A DNA stretch of 64,000 bases. Source: Streptomyces tubercidicus. Its GTDB lineage: Bacteria; Actinomycetota; Actinomycetes; Streptomycetales; Streptomycetaceae. The DNA is taken from assembly GCF_027497495.1 (NCBI RefSeq), contig NZ_CP114205.1, forward strand, positions 2,542,001 through 2,606,000. Direction: 5' to 3'. Both the position numbers and the translations under genes were made by a program. Below are positions 33,153 through 44,229 of this stretch, in pieces. The notes below the pieces were generated by a model. That model was not told the DNA's origin. It did not search any database and saw only the letters and a program-made list of their open reading frames with translations. The stretch's first letter is position 1; each line of letters starts with the position of its first letter.

Positions 33153-34001
33153 TCAGTGCTCGTAGAAGCCCTGCCCACTCTTGCGTCCGATATCGCCCGC
33201 ATCGACCATCCGACGCATGATCTCCGGCGGTGCGAACTTCTCGTCCTGGGACTCGGTGTAGATGTTGTCGGTGGCGTGCATCAGGATGTCGATGCCTGTC
33301 AGGTCGGCGGTGGCCAGCGGTCCCATCGCATGGCCGAAGCCCAACTTGCAGGCGGTGTCGATGTCCTCGGCGCTGGCCACGCCGGATTCGTAGAGCTTGG
33401 CGGCCTCGACGACCAGCGCCGAGATCAGGCGGGTGGTGACGAAGCCGGCCACATCGCGGTTGACGACGACACAGGTCTTGCCGACCGACTCGGCGAACTG
33501 CCGGGCGGTGGCGAGGGTTTCGTCGCTGGTCTTGTAACCGCGGACCAGCTCGCACAGCTGCATCATCGGCACCGGCGAGAAGAAGTGCGTACCGACGACC
33601 CGCTCGGGGCGGGAGGTGGCCGCGGCGATCTTGGTGATCGGGATGGCGGAGGTGTTGGAGGCCAGCACCGCCTCGTCCTTGACCAGCTTGTCCAGCGTCT
33701 GGAAGATCTCCCGCTTGACATCGATCCGCTCGAAGACGGCCTCGACGACGATATCCGCGTCGGCGGCGGCTTCCAGGTCGGTCGAGGTGGTGATGCGGGC
33801 CAGCGCCTGCTCGGCGTCGGCCGCCGCCAGCTTGCCCTTGGCGACGAACTTCTCGTACGAGGCCTCGATGCCGCCCTTGCCCCGGGCCAGCGCCCCGTCC
33901 GTCACATCGCGGAGAACCACGTCCCAGCCCGCCTGAGCGGAGACCTGCGCGATACCGGACCCCATGAGTCCGGCGCCGATGACGGCGAGCTTCTTTGCCA
34001 C
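33153..34001 (-). CDS. 3-hydroxybutyryl-CoA dehydrogenase
   Basis: This 282-residue NAD(P)-dependent enzyme has the Rossmann motif VIGAGLMGSGIAQVSAQAG at the N-terminus, the catalytic-His motif GTHFFSPVPMM, and the C-terminal helical domain (GFGHAMGPLATADLTGIDI). It reduces acetoacetyl-CoA or oxidises 3-hydroxybutyryl-CoA. The GTG at 34001 with GAGGGG 7 nt upstream gives the usual family length; the longer in-frame reading is rejected. It complements the thiolase 18 kb away. Streptomycetes use such an enzyme in butyryl-CoA formation for the ethylmalonyl-CoA route. Confidence 0.92.
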   Translation of the reverse strand: MAKKLAVIGAGLMGSGIAQVSAQAGWDVVLRDVTDGALARGKGGIEASYEKFVAKGKLAAADAEQALARITTSTDLEAAADADIVVEAVFERIDVKREIFQTLDKLVKDEAVLASNTSAIPITKIAAATSRPERVVGTHFFSPVPMMQLCELVRGYKTSDETLATARQFAESVGKTCVVVNRDVAGFVTTRLISALVVEAAKLYESGVASAEDIDTACKLGFGHAMGPLATADLTGIDILMHATDNIYTESQDEKFAPPEIMRRMVDAGDIGRKSGQGFYEH

Positions 34002-34212
34002 TGCTGTCCCCTCACACCCTGTGCATTTGACGGTCTCAGGTGACGTTAGCGGTCGTGAGCGATCCTTTGGAGGGTAAGAGATGCGCGTCACGCCCACCGG
34101 TCATCCACCACCGCCCCGCCACGAGGCCCTTCGAGCCCCTGGCATCGACTCTTCATGACGGACGTCACACCGCCGTGACACCTCCACCGGGGCGGAACCG
34201 GACGCTCCGCTG

Positions 34213-34854
34213 TCAGTCGCCCGCCCGTACGGCGTAGTTGAGCACCTTCTCCCCCAGAAGCTCCGCCATCTCATCGAGCAGGACCAGAGCCTCCCGGGAC
34301 ACCTCCTCGGGCGCACGGCCGGCCAGCATCTCCTGCGCGATCCAGCCCATCAGGCTCTGGTGCACCCAGCCGATCTGACCCGCCATCAGGCCGGGCAGCG
34401 GATCACCGGCCGGGGCCCCGGTCTCCTTCCGGAGAGTTTCCTCCAGGTTGGTGTGGATCTCCTGTTGCAGGTACCAGAGGCGCGCCTTGAGGGTGGGCGC
34501 CCCGTGCACCACCCGCATGAACTGGTCGTACCCCTCGATCAGTCCGACCCGCGGCGAGACCGCCTCGACCTCTTCGCGCAGCTCGCGCAGCACGGCGTCG
34601 GCCGCGGACTCCCCCGCCGCCCGGCCCCGCACGAAGCGGCAGAGCCGGTCCACGAGGCCCTTGCTCCGGTCAAGGAAGAGGTCCTCCTTGGCCGGGAAGT
34701 AGTTGTAGACGGTGTTGACGGAGACTTCGGCGGCCTCGGCGATCTCCGCGATGGTCACCGCATCGAAGCCGCGCGCCAGGAAGAGGCCGGTGGCCACGTC
34801 CGAGATGTACTGGCGGGTCTGCCGCTTCTTCCGCTCCCTGAGCCCCTCTGCCAT
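34213..34854 (-). CDS. TetR-family transcriptional regulator
   Basis: This 213-residue protein has the TetR helix-turn-helix at residues about 10-55 (ERKKRQTRQYISDVATGLFL, EIAEAAEVSVNTVYNYFPAK), followed by an all-helical ligand domain. It is divergent from a two-gene ABC exporter with an 80-bp AT-rich gap, the standard self-regulated drug-export arrangement. TAGAGT (complement of 34861-34866) ends 6 nt before the ATG and no Shine-Dalgarno sequence is seen, which suggests a leaderless mRNA. Confidence 0.9.
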   Translation of the reverse strand: MAEGLRERKKRQTRQYISDVATGLFLARGFDAVTIAEIAEAAEVSVNTVYNYFPAKEDLFLDRSKGLVDRLCRFVRGRAAGESAADAVLRELREEVEAVSPRVGLIEGYDQFMRVVHGAPTLKARLWYLQQEIHTNLEETLRKETGAPAGDPLPGLMAGQIGWVHQSLMGWIAQEMLAGRAPEEVSREALVLLDEMAELLGEKVLNYAVRAGD

Positions 34855-34934
34855 GCCCTCACTCTATCCCTCGATGGGCGCACTGCATTTTTGGGGGCAT
34901 TGCAATTTTTAAGTCCCTCTGTTTTTCTGTGGGC
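34855..34934. promoter_or_regulatory. Divergent TetR/ABC promoter and operator region
   Basis: The gap is AT-rich for this genome and contains the palindrome ATTGCAAT (34899-34906), near-repeats TGCATTTTT and TGCAATTTTT, and the TetR gene's -10 (34861-34866). It probably carries both promoters and the TetR operator; exact operator limits cannot be set by eye. Confidence 0.5.
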
Positions 34935-35717
34935 ATGCCAGTCCTCAGCGCGTCCGGACTCGCCCGGACCTTCACCACCCAACGCGGCGCCGTCGAGGCC
35001 GTCCGCGGTATCGATCTCACCGCCGAGCGCGGCGAGATCCTCGGGTTCCTCGGCCCCAACGGCGCCGGAAAGACCACCACCCTGCGGATGCTCACGACCC
35101 TGCTGGCGCCCACCGGCGGCACCGCGACCGTGGCCGGCTGCGACCTCGTCCGCGACCCGGCGGGCGTCCGCCGCGCCACCGGCTACGTCGCCCAGTCCGG
35201 CGGCGTCGACCCCCATGTCTCCGTACGGGAGGAGCTGGTCACCCAGGCCCGCCTCTACCGCCTCGGCAAGGCCGAAGCCCTCGCGCGTACCGAGGAGTTG
35301 GCCGCCGACCTCGGGCTGGACGGCCTGCTCGACCGCAGGACCGCCACCCTCTCCGGCGGCCAGCGGCGCCGGCTGGACCTCGCGATGGGCCTCACCCACC
35401 GCCCCCAGGTGCTGTTCCTCGACGAGCCCACCACCGGGCTCGATCCGGGCAGCCGCGCCGATCTGTGGGAGCTGGTCCGCCGGATCCGCGCCGAGCACGG
35501 CACCACCGTCTTCCTCACCACCCATTACCTCGACGAGGCCGATGCCCTGGCCGACCGGCTGGTGATCGTCGACAAGGGCGTGGTGGTCGCGGAGGGCACC
35601 CCGGAGGCCCTGAAACGCGACCGTGCCGGCTCGCCGGACGCTTCCCTCCAGGACGCCTTCCTCGCCATCACCGGGCGCGGCGCCACGCCCCACGACCAGG
35701 CCCCCGTCGCCGTCTAG
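34935..35717 (+). CDS. ABC transporter ATP-binding protein (DrrA-like)
   Basis: This 260-residue ATPase has GFLGPNGAGKTTTLRM (Walker A), SGGQRRRLDLAMGL (signature), VLFLDEPTTGLDPGSR (Walker B) and the switch His in FLTTHYLDEADAL. The fold and the pairing match daunorubicin-type DrrAB exporters. The ATG at 34935 is preferred to a GTG two codons earlier because it starts the conserved N-terminus. It lies opposite a TetR repressor, and the permease gene follows after 9 bp. Confidence 0.9.
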   Translation: MPVLSASGLARTFTTQRGAVEAVRGIDLTAERGEILGFLGPNGAGKTTTLRMLTTLLAPTGGTATVAGCDLVRDPAGVRRATGYVAQSGGVDPHVSVREELVTQARLYRLGKAEALARTEELAADLGLDGLLDRRTATLSGGQRRRLDLAMGLTHRPQVLFLDEPTTGLDPGSRADLWELVRRIRAEHGTTVFLTTHYLDEADALADRLVIVDKGVVVAEGTPEALKRDRAGSPDASLQDAFLAITGRGATPHDQAPVAV

Positions 35718-35726
35718 GAGCTCCCC

Positions 35727-36482
35727 TTGTCCCCACTGCTCTCCGACACCGCGCTGATCTTCGGGCGGTACGTCCGCCAGACGCTGCGCTCCAAGCTCCA
35801 GATGCTCTTCGGCGTGCTGATGCCGCTGCTGTACCTGCTCTTCTTCGGCCCCTTGCTGACCGGGCTGCCGCTGTCCTCGCCGGGCAGCTCCTGGCAGGTG
35901 CTGGTGCCCGGACTCCTGCTCCAACTCGCCCTGTTCGGGGCCTCGTTCTGCGGTTTCGGCATCATTGTCGAGAAGCAGTACGGGGTCGTGGAGCGGATGC
36001 GGGTGACCCCGGTGAGCCGGCTGGCGCTGCTGCTGGGGCGGGTGCTGCGGGATGCCCTGCTGTTCGTCTTCCAGGCGGTGCTGCTGGTGCTGGCCGCGCT
36101 GGCCATGGGACTGCGCGCGCCCCTGCCCGGCATCCTCATCGGCTTCGCGTTCGTCGCCGTGCTGACCGTCGCGCTGGCCTCGCTGTCGTACGCGCTGGCG
36201 CTGAAGGTCCGCACCCCGCAGGAGTTCGGGCCGGTCATCAACTCCGTCACCATGCCCTCGATGCTGCTGTCCGGGCTGATGCTGCCGATGACGCTGGGGC
36301 CCGCCTGGCTCGATGTGCTCTCGCACGTCATGCCGCTGCGCTATCTCGTGGACGCGGTGCGGGCGGCCTTCGTCGGCTCCTACGCCTCCTCCGCCCTGCT
36401 CCACGGCGTGCTGGTGGCGGCCGGATTCGCCGCGCTGTCCGTGATCTTCGGCACCCGGGCCTTCCGCAGGTCCGCGGCGTAG
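35727..36482 (+). CDS. ABC-2 type permease (DrrB-like), TTG start
   Basis: This 251-residue protein has six membrane segments and the ABC-2 layout: ALIFGRYVRQTLRSKLQMLF before TM1, VEKQYGVVERMRVTPVSRLA in the first cytoplasmic loop, and the NSVTMPSMLLSGLMLPMTLG region. The only well-placed start is TTG at 35727, with GGAG at 35717-35720 overlapping the ATPase stop, so the two subunits are coupled. Six bases of spacing support the TTG. It probably exports a hydrophobic drug or lipid. Confidence 0.87.
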   Translation: MSPLLSDTALIFGRYVRQTLRSKLQMLFGVLMPLLYLLFFGPLLTGLPLSSPGSSWQVLVPGLLLQLALFGASFCGFGIIVEKQYGVVERMRVTPVSRLALLLGRVLRDALLFVFQAVLLVLAALAMGLRAPLPGILIGFAFVAVLTVALASLSYALALKVRTPQEFGPVINSVTMPSMLLSGLMLPMTLGPAWLDVLSHVMPLRYLVDAVRAAFVGSYASSALLHGVLVAAGFAALSVIFGTRAFRRSAA

Positions 36483-36492
36483 GCTCGCTCCC

Positions 36493-37065
36493 ATGGTGAA
36501 TCTGACGCGCATCTACACCCGCACCGGCGACAAGGGCACCACCGCCCTCGGCGACATGAGCCGTACCGCCAAGACCGATTCGCGGATCGCGGCGTACGCG
36601 GACGCCAATGAGGCCAATGCGGCGATCGGCGTGGCCCTGGCGCTCGGCTCGCTGTCCGAGGACGTCGCCACGGTGCTGCTGCGGGTGCAGAACGACCTGT
36701 TCGATGTCGGCGCGGACCTGTCGACGCCGGTGGTGGAGAACCCGGAATTCCCGCCGCTGCGCGTCGAACAGGGCTATATCGACAAGCTGGAGGCCGACTG
36801 CGACCGCTTCCTCGCGGAGCTGGAGAAGCTGCGCAGCTTCATCCTCCCCGGCGGCACGGCCGGCGCCGCGCTGCTGCACCAGGCGTGCACGGTCGTCCGC
36901 CGCGCCGAGCGCTCGACCTGGGCGGCCTTCGAGGAGCACGGCGAGACGATGAACCCGCTCACCGCCACCTACCTCAACCGCCTCTCCGACCTCCTGTTCA
37001 TCCTGGCCCGCACGGCCAACAAGGAGGTCGGGGACGTGCTGTGGGTTCCGGGCGGGGAGCGGTGA
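36493..37065 (+). CDS. Cob(I)alamin adenosyltransferase, PduO type
   Basis: This 190-residue enzyme has the PduO signature: RIYTRTGDKGTTALGDMSR at the ATP-binding N-terminus, SRIAAYADANEANAAIGVAL, and FILPGGTAGAALLHQACTVV and RRAERS in the helical bundle, ending RLSDLLFILARTAN. It makes adenosylcobalamin from cob(I)alamin and ATP, the cofactor of IcmA and methylmalonyl-CoA mutase. It follows the ABC permease gene by 10 bp on the same strand and may read through from it, although the functions look unrelated. Confidence 0.93.
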   Translation: MVNLTRIYTRTGDKGTTALGDMSRTAKTDSRIAAYADANEANAAIGVALALGSLSEDVATVLLRVQNDLFDVGADLSTPVVENPEFPPLRVEQGYIDKLEADCDRFLAELEKLRSFILPGGTAGAALLHQACTVVRRAERSTWAAFEEHGETMNPLTATYLNRLSDLLFILARTANKEVGDVLWVPGGER

Positions 37066-37131
37066 CCGGGGGCCGGGGCGTGAAACGGCGCTCCGGCCCT
37101 GGACCGGCTCCCGGCCCCGACCGGAAGGGTC

Positions 37132-37725
37132 CTAGCTCAGCGTCTTCTCCGACGGCCGGGCCGCCTCCTCGGTGGCGGCGGCCGGGTCCGCTTCCGGGGC
37201 CTTCTTCCGCCAGATCAGATAGCTCAGCGCGATCAGACCGTGGACGGAGACGATCCGCAGGGGGTTGAGCTGCCACTCGTGCAGCGACCGGGTGTCGCCG
37301 CTGTCGCCCACGTACCAGATCGCGATCTGCAGCAGCGCCGCGGCGACCGCCGCCATCGCCACCGTACGCAGCCACAGCTTCCCCTCGTGCCGGGCGCGGG
37401 CGAGGCCGTGGCGCGGCGGTTTGACCGGCGGCGGGCCGCCCGCGAAGCGGTGCAGGAAGTGTCCGTCGACCCACTTGATCGTGTAGTGGCCGTAGGCGAC
37501 CGTGAAGCCGATGTAGACGGCGGCCAGACCGTGTTTCCAGTCCGCCGGCGCCCCGTTCTTCAGGTCGATCGCCGTGACGATCAGCAGGATCAGCTCCAGC
37601 AGCGGCTCCATCAGGAGCACCACCGCGCCGGTGCGCGGCATCCGTGCCAGGTAACGCAGTGCCAGACCGAGCACCAGCAGTACCCAGAAGCCGACCTCGC
37701 AGGCGATGATCAGCGCGACGATCAC
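37132..37725 (-). CDS. Conserved integral membrane protein
   Basis: This 197-residue protein has five or so hydrophobic segments: the N-terminus (IVALIIACEVGFWVLLVLGL), VVLLMEPLLELILLIVTAI, YIGFTVAYGHYTIKW, VAMAAVAAALLQIAIWYVG and VHGLIALSYLIWR. The C-terminal tail is hydrophilic and Ala/Glu-rich. The GTG at 37725 with AAGGGGG upstream is chosen; longer in-frame readings are Arg-rich and unlikely. It is a recognisable streptomycete family without assigned function. It converges with the adenosyltransferase gene and is divergent from the NarL-type regulator. Confidence 0.75.
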   Translation of the reverse strand: MIVALIIACEVGFWVLLVLGLALRYLARMPRTGAVVLLMEPLLELILLIVTAIDLKNGAPADWKHGLAAVYIGFTVAYGHYTIKWVDGHFLHRFAGGPPPVKPPRHGLARARHEGKLWLRTVAMAAVAAALLQIAIWYVGDSGDTRSLHEWQLNPLRIVSVHGLIALSYLIWRKKAPEADPAAATEEAARPSEKTLS

Positions 37726-38094
37726 GGCTGCCCCCTTTCCGAACCCTCCACCGAACGTCTCCAGCCTTTCAGCGGCCACCGGCCGGGGCCTCGTCGCACG
37801 CGACGATCCGCGACTGCATCTTTCGATGTAGCGCATGCCGTACAGGGATGACCCGAACGGGGAGGCGGCGGGCCACGGCGCCGTGTTGGATGGTGGGGTG
37901 ACCGCCCTTCCCCTCACCGCCGTCCCCCTCAACGCCCTACCCGGTACCGCCATCCCCCGGCCGCACCGCCTCGCCGCGCTCCTCGCGGACGCTGGGCGGC
38001 TCACCGGGCGCACGCCGCAAGGTCTGGCCGAAAGGCGCCGTTCCACCGGGCCGGTACGAGCCGCATGGCCCGCCCTCGGAGAGGAAGCACGACG
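37726..38094. other. Divergent region upstream of the orphan response regulator
   Basis: This 369-bp gap carries the dyad at 37814-37831 and a Shine-Dalgarno sequence (GAGAGGAAG, 38080-38088) for the regulator. An 87-codon frame from 37835 crosses the regulator start but shows no family features, so I do not call a gene. Confidence 0.45.
37814..37831. promoter_or_regulatory. Dyad CTGCATC-TTTC-GATGTAG, likely NarL-type operator
   Basis: The 7-bp arms match except for one base and flank TTTC. Its position in the divergent gap before a NarL-family regulator suggests autoregulation. Confidence 0.5.
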
Positions 38095-38784
38095 ATGACG
38101 GGCGCCGGCACACCGCCGATCCGGGTTCTCGTCGCCGAGGACCAGTCCTCCGTACGGGCCGGTCTGGTCCTCATCCTGCGTTCCGCCCCCGACATCGAGG
38201 TCGTCGGCGAGGCCGAGGACGGCGCGGAGGCGGTCCGGCTCGCCCGCGAACTCCGCCCCGACCTCGTCCTGATGGACATCCAGATGCCTCGCCTCGACGG
38301 GGTCTCCGCCACCCGGCAGGTGGTCTCCGAACGGCTGGCGGACGTGCTGGTGCTGACCACCTTCGACCTGGATGAATATGTCTTCGGCGCGCTACGGGCC
38401 GGGGCCGCGGGCTTTCTGCTCAAGGACAGCGACGCGGCCGCGCTGCTGACCGCGGTGCGCACCGTCGCGTCCGGTGAGGGGCTGATCGCACCGGCGGTGA
38501 CCCGGCGGCTGATCGCGGAGTTCGCCAGCCCTCGCACGGCGGAGCGGCCGCCGCGGCACGGCGTCACCCCGGACCGGGCGGTCCTGGACGTGCTGACGCC
38601 CCGCGAACGGGAGGTGCTGGGCTGTCTGGGGCGGGGGCTGTCGAACGCCGATATCGCGCTACGGCTGGCGATGGCGGAGGCCACCGTGAAGACACATGTC
38701 AGCCGGCTGCTGGCAAAGCTCGATCTGCGCAGCCGGGTACAAGCGGCCGTACTGGCACAGGAGTTGGGAGTGGACGGGCTGTAG
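38095..38784 (+). CDS. NarL/LuxR-family response regulator without adjacent kinase
   Basis: This 229-residue regulator has a receiver (RVLVAEDQSSVRAGLVLILR, phospho-acceptor Asp61 in DLVLMDIQMPRLDG, and the conserved Lys in LLKDSD) and a LuxR-type helix-turn-helix (LTPREREVLGCLGRGLSNAD, EATVKTHVSRLLAKLDLRSR). The ATG at 38095 has GAGAGGAAG upstream. No histidine kinase gene is next to it, whereas most streptomycete NarL-type regulators have one. It converges on the DUF2550 gene. Confidence 0.9.
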   Translation: MTGAGTPPIRVLVAEDQSSVRAGLVLILRSAPDIEVVGEAEDGAEAVRLARELRPDLVLMDIQMPRLDGVSATRQVVSERLADVLVLTTFDLDEYVFGALRAGAAGFLLKDSDAAALLTAVRTVASGEGLIAPAVTRRLIAEFASPRTAERPPRHGVTPDRAVLDVLTPREREVLGCLGRGLSNADIALRLAMAEATVKTHVSRLLAKLDLRSRVQAAVLAQELGVDGL

Positions 38785-38883
38785 GGGGCGGGCCGTCAGG
38801 GGGCGTCAGGGGTGGCGCCGTAGGGGACGGGGCGGGGCGGGAGGCCGTAGGGGCCGGCCGAACACATCCCGTAGGGGACGGGC

Positions 38884-38900
38884 GGCCCCCCTTTGGGGCC
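38884..38900. terminator. Convergent terminator
   Basis: GGCCCC-CCTTT-GGGGCC lies between the convergent response regulator and DUF2550 genes. CCGTAGGGG-type repeats fill the preceding 70 bp. Confidence 0.6.
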
Positions 38901-38949
38901 ACAACACGGCGCGCGCGGAGGAAATTCCCGTGCCCCTCGATGAGGCCAC

Positions 38950-39393
38950 TCAGGCCACATTCACCCTCTGCCCAGGTGGTGCCGCCTCCAGCCAGGCGAG
39001 GAAACCCGTGAGCGCGTCCTCGCTCATCGCCAGTTCCAGGCGGGTGCCGCGGTGCCGGCAGGCCAGCACGATCGAGTCGGAGAGCAGCGCCAGCTCCTCC
39101 TCGCCCTGGGGAGTGCGGCGCTCCAGGACCTCGATGGCGGAGCGCTCCAGGAGGTGGCGCGGCCGGGGCGCGTAAGAGAACACCCGGAACCACTCGATCC
39201 GGTCTCCGTTGTAACGCGACACACCGTAGATCCAGCCCTTGCCACCGGTCTCGTTCTCCGGGACGTTCCAGCGCAGGCTGCAGTCGAAGGTGCCACCGGA
39301 CCGCTGGATGAGCCGCCGCCGCAGTCCGAAGACGAACAGCCCCAGCAGTACCAGCACCACGACGATGCCGCTCACAAGCAGAGCGAGGAACAT
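38950..39393 (-). CDS. DUF2550 membrane-anchored protein
   Basis: The 147-residue product has one N-terminal membrane helix (MFLALLVSGIVVVLVLLGLF) and a soluble domain with SGGTFDCSLRW, GKGWIYGVSRYNGDRIEWFR and FSYAPRPRHLLERSAIEVLE, the DUF2550 pattern. In actinobacteria this gene regularly follows atpC, as here. The function is unknown. GGAGG lies 8 nt before the ATG at 39393; the longer frame is rejected. A strong terminator separates it from atpC, so it is probably not part of the ATP synthase transcript. Confidence 0.87.
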   Translation of the reverse strand: MFLALLVSGIVVVLVLLGLFVFGLRRRLIQRSGGTFDCSLRWNVPENETGGKGWIYGVSRYNGDRIEWFRVFSYAPRPRHLLERSAIEVLERRTPQGEEELALLSDSIVLACRHRGTRLELAMSEDALTGFLAWLEAAPPGQRVNVA

Positions 39394-39469
39394 CTCGACC
39401 GACCTCCTCGCCTCGATGGGGGTCCCCCCACGCCGGTCGGGCGCGAGGGACACAAACGCACCTGCATTG

Positions 39470-39518
39470 CCTCAGCCGCGGGCCGCTCCGGACAACTCCG
39501 GGCAGCCCGCGGCTGAGG
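39470..39518 (-). terminator. Terminator of the atp operon
   Basis: CCTCAGCCGCGGGC (39470-39483) pairs perfectly with GCCCGCGGCTGAGG (39505-39518), 23 bp after the atpC stop. A smaller CCGGA/TCCGG hairpin lies in the loop. Confidence 0.85.
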
Positions 39519-39541
39519 ATCGATCTCGTCGGTGGCGGGGC

Positions 39542-39925
39542 TCAGTGAACGCCCGTCACCGAACGCAGCCGGACATCGGCGCGACGCTCGGCGGCCGCGT
39601 CAGCGTCCGACTTCGCTCGCTCCAGGGCCCGCTCCGCGCGCTGGACATCGATCTCGTCCGACAGTTCCGCGATCTCCGCGAGCAGAGACAGCTTGTCGTC
39701 GGCGAAGGAAATGAAGCCGCCGTGCACCGCGGCGACGACGGTGCCGTCCCCGCTCTCGCCGGTCGTACGAATCGTCACCGGGCCCGACTGCAGCACGCCG
39801 AGCAGCGGCTGGTGTCCGGGCATGACGCCGATGTCGCCCGACGAGGTGCGCGCGACGACCAGGCTGGCCTCGCCGGACCAGACCTGACGGTCCGCGGCGA
39901 CCAACTCGACGTGCAGCTCAGCCAC
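39542..39925 (-). CDS. atpC: ATP synthase epsilon subunit
   Basis: This 127-residue central-stalk protein has an N-terminal beta-sandwich (ELHVELVAADRQVWSGEASL, GDIGVMPGHQPLLGVLQSG) and a short C-terminal helical hairpin (SDEIDVQRAERALERAKSDA). It regulates coupling and is the last gene of the operon. The GTG at 39925 has GAGGAG at 6 nt. A stem-loop precedes it after atpD, so its expression may be trimmed relative to the beta subunit. Confidence 0.93.
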   Translation of the reverse strand: MAELHVELVAADRQVWSGEASLVVARTSSGDIGVMPGHQPLLGVLQSGPVTIRTTGESGDGTVVAAVHGGFISFADDKLSLLAEIAELSDEIDVQRAERALERAKSDADAAAERRADVRLRSVTGVH

Positions 39926-39993
39926 GATGGCTCCTCGGGTCTCCACCTGCCTGGCTCGGCAGATGTTGGGTCAAATACTAGTGGTCGTACGGG

Positions 39994-40019
39994 CCGGGGG
40001 CGGCCAGGGCCGCCCCCGG
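39994..40019 (-). terminator. Intra-operon stem-loop between atpD and atpC
   Basis: CCGGGGGCGGCC (39994-40005) pairs with GGCCGCCCCCGG (40008-40019) with a minimal loop, 14 bp after the atpD stop. It could be a partial terminator or an mRNA-end stabiliser that adjusts epsilon levels. Confidence 0.6.
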
Positions 40020-40033
40020 GACCGGTGCCGGGG

Positions 40034-42402
<2,369 letters not shown>

Positions 42403-42422
42403 GGATCAGGTCCCTTCCGTCG

Positions 42423-44015
42423 TCACTTGCTGGTGCCGGCCGGGGCGTCCTCGCCGAGCAGCTTGCCGTCCGAGGTCTCGAACTGCCGCTTGAAGCCGTC
42501 GACGGCCTCGGAGATCGCGCCGATGGTGTCGTCGGACATCTTGCCGCCCTCGACGATGCTGGTCAGCAGGTCCTTCTTCTCCCGGTGCAGGTGGTCGAGG
42601 AGCTCCCGCTCGAAGCGGCGGATGTCCTCGACCGGGACGTCGTCCATCTTGCCGTTGGTGCCGGCCCAGACGGAGACGACCTGGTCCTCGGTGGGGTACG
42701 GGGCGTACTGGCTCTGCTTGAGCAGCTCGGTCATGCGCTTACCGCGCTCCAGCTGCTGCTTGGAGGCCGCGTCCAGGTCGGAACCGAAGGCGGCGAACGC
42801 CTCCAGCTCGCGGTACTGGGCGAGGTCCACGCGGAGCCGGCCGGAGACCTGCTTCATGGCCTTGTGCTGGGCCGAGCCACCGACACGGGAGACGGAGATA
42901 CCGACGTTCAGCGCGGGACGCTGGTTCGCGTTGAACAGGTCCGACTCCAGGAAGCACTGGCCGTCGGTGATGGAGATGACGTTGGTCGGAATGAACGCCG
43001 ACACGTCGTTCGCCTTGGTCTCGACGATCGGCAGACCGGTCATCGAGCCGGCGCCCATCTCGTCGGAGAGCTTGGCGCAGCGCTCCAGCAGACGCGAGTG
43101 CAGGTAGAAGACGTCGCCCGGGTAGGCCTCACGGCCCGGCGGACGGCGCAGCAGCAGGGAGACGGCGCGGTAGGCGTCGGCCTGCTTCGAGAGGTCGTCG
43201 AAGACGATCAGGACGTGCTTGCCCTGGTACATCCAGTGCTGGCCGATGGCCGAGCCGGTGTAGGGCGCCAGGTACTTGAAGCCCGCCGGGTCGGACGCCG
43301 GGGCGGCGACGATGGTGGTGTACTCCAGGGCACCGGCCTCCTCCAGCGCACCGCGCACGGAGGCGATGGTGGAGCCCTTCTGGCCGATGGCGACGTAGAT
43401 GCAGCGGACCTGCTTCTTCGGGTCGCCCGAGCGCCAGTTGTCGCGCTGGTTGATGATCGTGTCGACGGCCAGGGCGGTCTTGCCGGTCTGGCGGTCACCA
43501 ATGATCAGCTGACGCTGGCCACGGCCGATCGGCACCATGGAGTCGACGGCCTTGTAGCCGGTCTCCATGGGCTCGTGGACCGACTTACGGACCATGACGC
43601 CCGGGGCCTGCAGCTCCAGGGCGCGGCGGCCCTCGGACTCGATCTCGCCGAGGCCGTCGATCGGGTTGCCCAGCGGGTCGACGACGCGGCCGAGGTAGCC
43701 CTCGCCCACGGCGACCGAGAGCACCTCACCGGTGCGCTGCACCGGCTGGCCCTCCTCGATGCCGCTGAACTCACCGAGGACCACCGCACCGATCTCGCGC
43801 TCTTCCAGGTTCAGCGCAAGACCGAGCGTGCCGTCCTCGAACTTCAGCAGCTCGTTCGCCATTGCCGAGGGAAGGCCCTCGACCTTCGCGATGCCGTCTC
43901 CGGCCTCGCTTACCGTGCCGACCTCCTCGCGCGAGGCCGCGTCCGGCTTGTACGCCTGGACGAAGTTCTCCAGCGCGTCCCGGATCTCCTCCGGCCGGAT
44001 CGTGAGCTCCGCCAT
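42423..44015 (-). CDS. atpA: ATP synthase alpha subunit
   Basis: This 530-residue non-catalytic F1 subunit has the P-loop [20 protein letters not shown], the Arg-finger region [11 protein letters not shown], and an N-terminal crown segment ([20 protein letters not shown]). The C-terminus is extended by about 20 residues rich in Lys, Glu and Ala compared with E. coli ([17 protein letters not shown]), as in other actinobacteria. An unusually long 214-bp spacer separates it from atpH. Confidence 0.97.
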   Translation of the reverse strand: MAELTIRPEEIRDALENFVQAYKPDAASREEVGTVSEAGDGIAKVEGLPSAMANELLKFEDGTLGLALNLEEREIGAVVLGEFSGIEEGQPVQRTGEVLSVAVGEGYLGRVVDPLGNPIDGLGEIESEGRRALELQAPGVMVRKSVHEPMETGYKAVDSMVPIGRGQRQLIIGDRQTGKTALAVDTIINQRDNWRSGDPKKQVRCIYVAIGQKGSTIASVRGALEEAGALEYTTIVAAPASDPAGFKYLAPYTGSAIGQHWMYQGKHVLIVFDDLSKQADAYRAVSLLLRRPPGREAYPGDVFYLHSRLLERCAKLSDEMGAGSMTGLPIVETKANDVSAFIPTNVISITDGQCFLESDLFNANQRPALNVGISVSRVGGSAQHKAMKQVSGRLRVDLAQYRELEAFAAFGSDLDAASKQQLERGKRMTELLKQSQYAPYPTEDQVVSVWAGTNGKMDDVPVEDIRRFERELLDHLHREKKDLLTSIVEGGKMSDDTIGAISEAVDGFKRQFETSDGKLLGEDAPAGTSK

Positions 44016-44062
44016 CTGGGTTCCCTGCTCTCCTTGTTGGGCCCGAAGTTACTTGCGGGTGT

Positions 44063-44174
44063 CCGGGGGGCTGTCCCCCGGGGGGTTTCCGCTTACGGCC
44101 CAACTCGGGCCGCCGTCATGCTTGTGCTGGTCCCCGGGGCTTCTTCCGGACCGCAGCCGGACCTGGTGGTCCGG
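44063..44174 (-). other. Long structured spacer between atpH and atpA
   Basis: The 214-bp spacer at 44016-44229 contains two small hairpins, CCGGGGG/CCCCCGG (44063-44081) and CCGGACC/GGTCCGG (44157-44174). No gene is seen. It may hold mRNA processing or attenuation sites. Confidence 0.4.
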
Positions 44175-44229
44175 CCGGCTGGTCCGGCGCCTGGCCGCCG
44201 GTTGTGCAGCTCTTGAGTTGGTGGCTGGG

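Noticed and set aside
37835..38098. An 87-codon frame before the NarL-type regulator as a kinase remnant
   Set aside because: No H-box, N-box or G-box sequence is recognisable.
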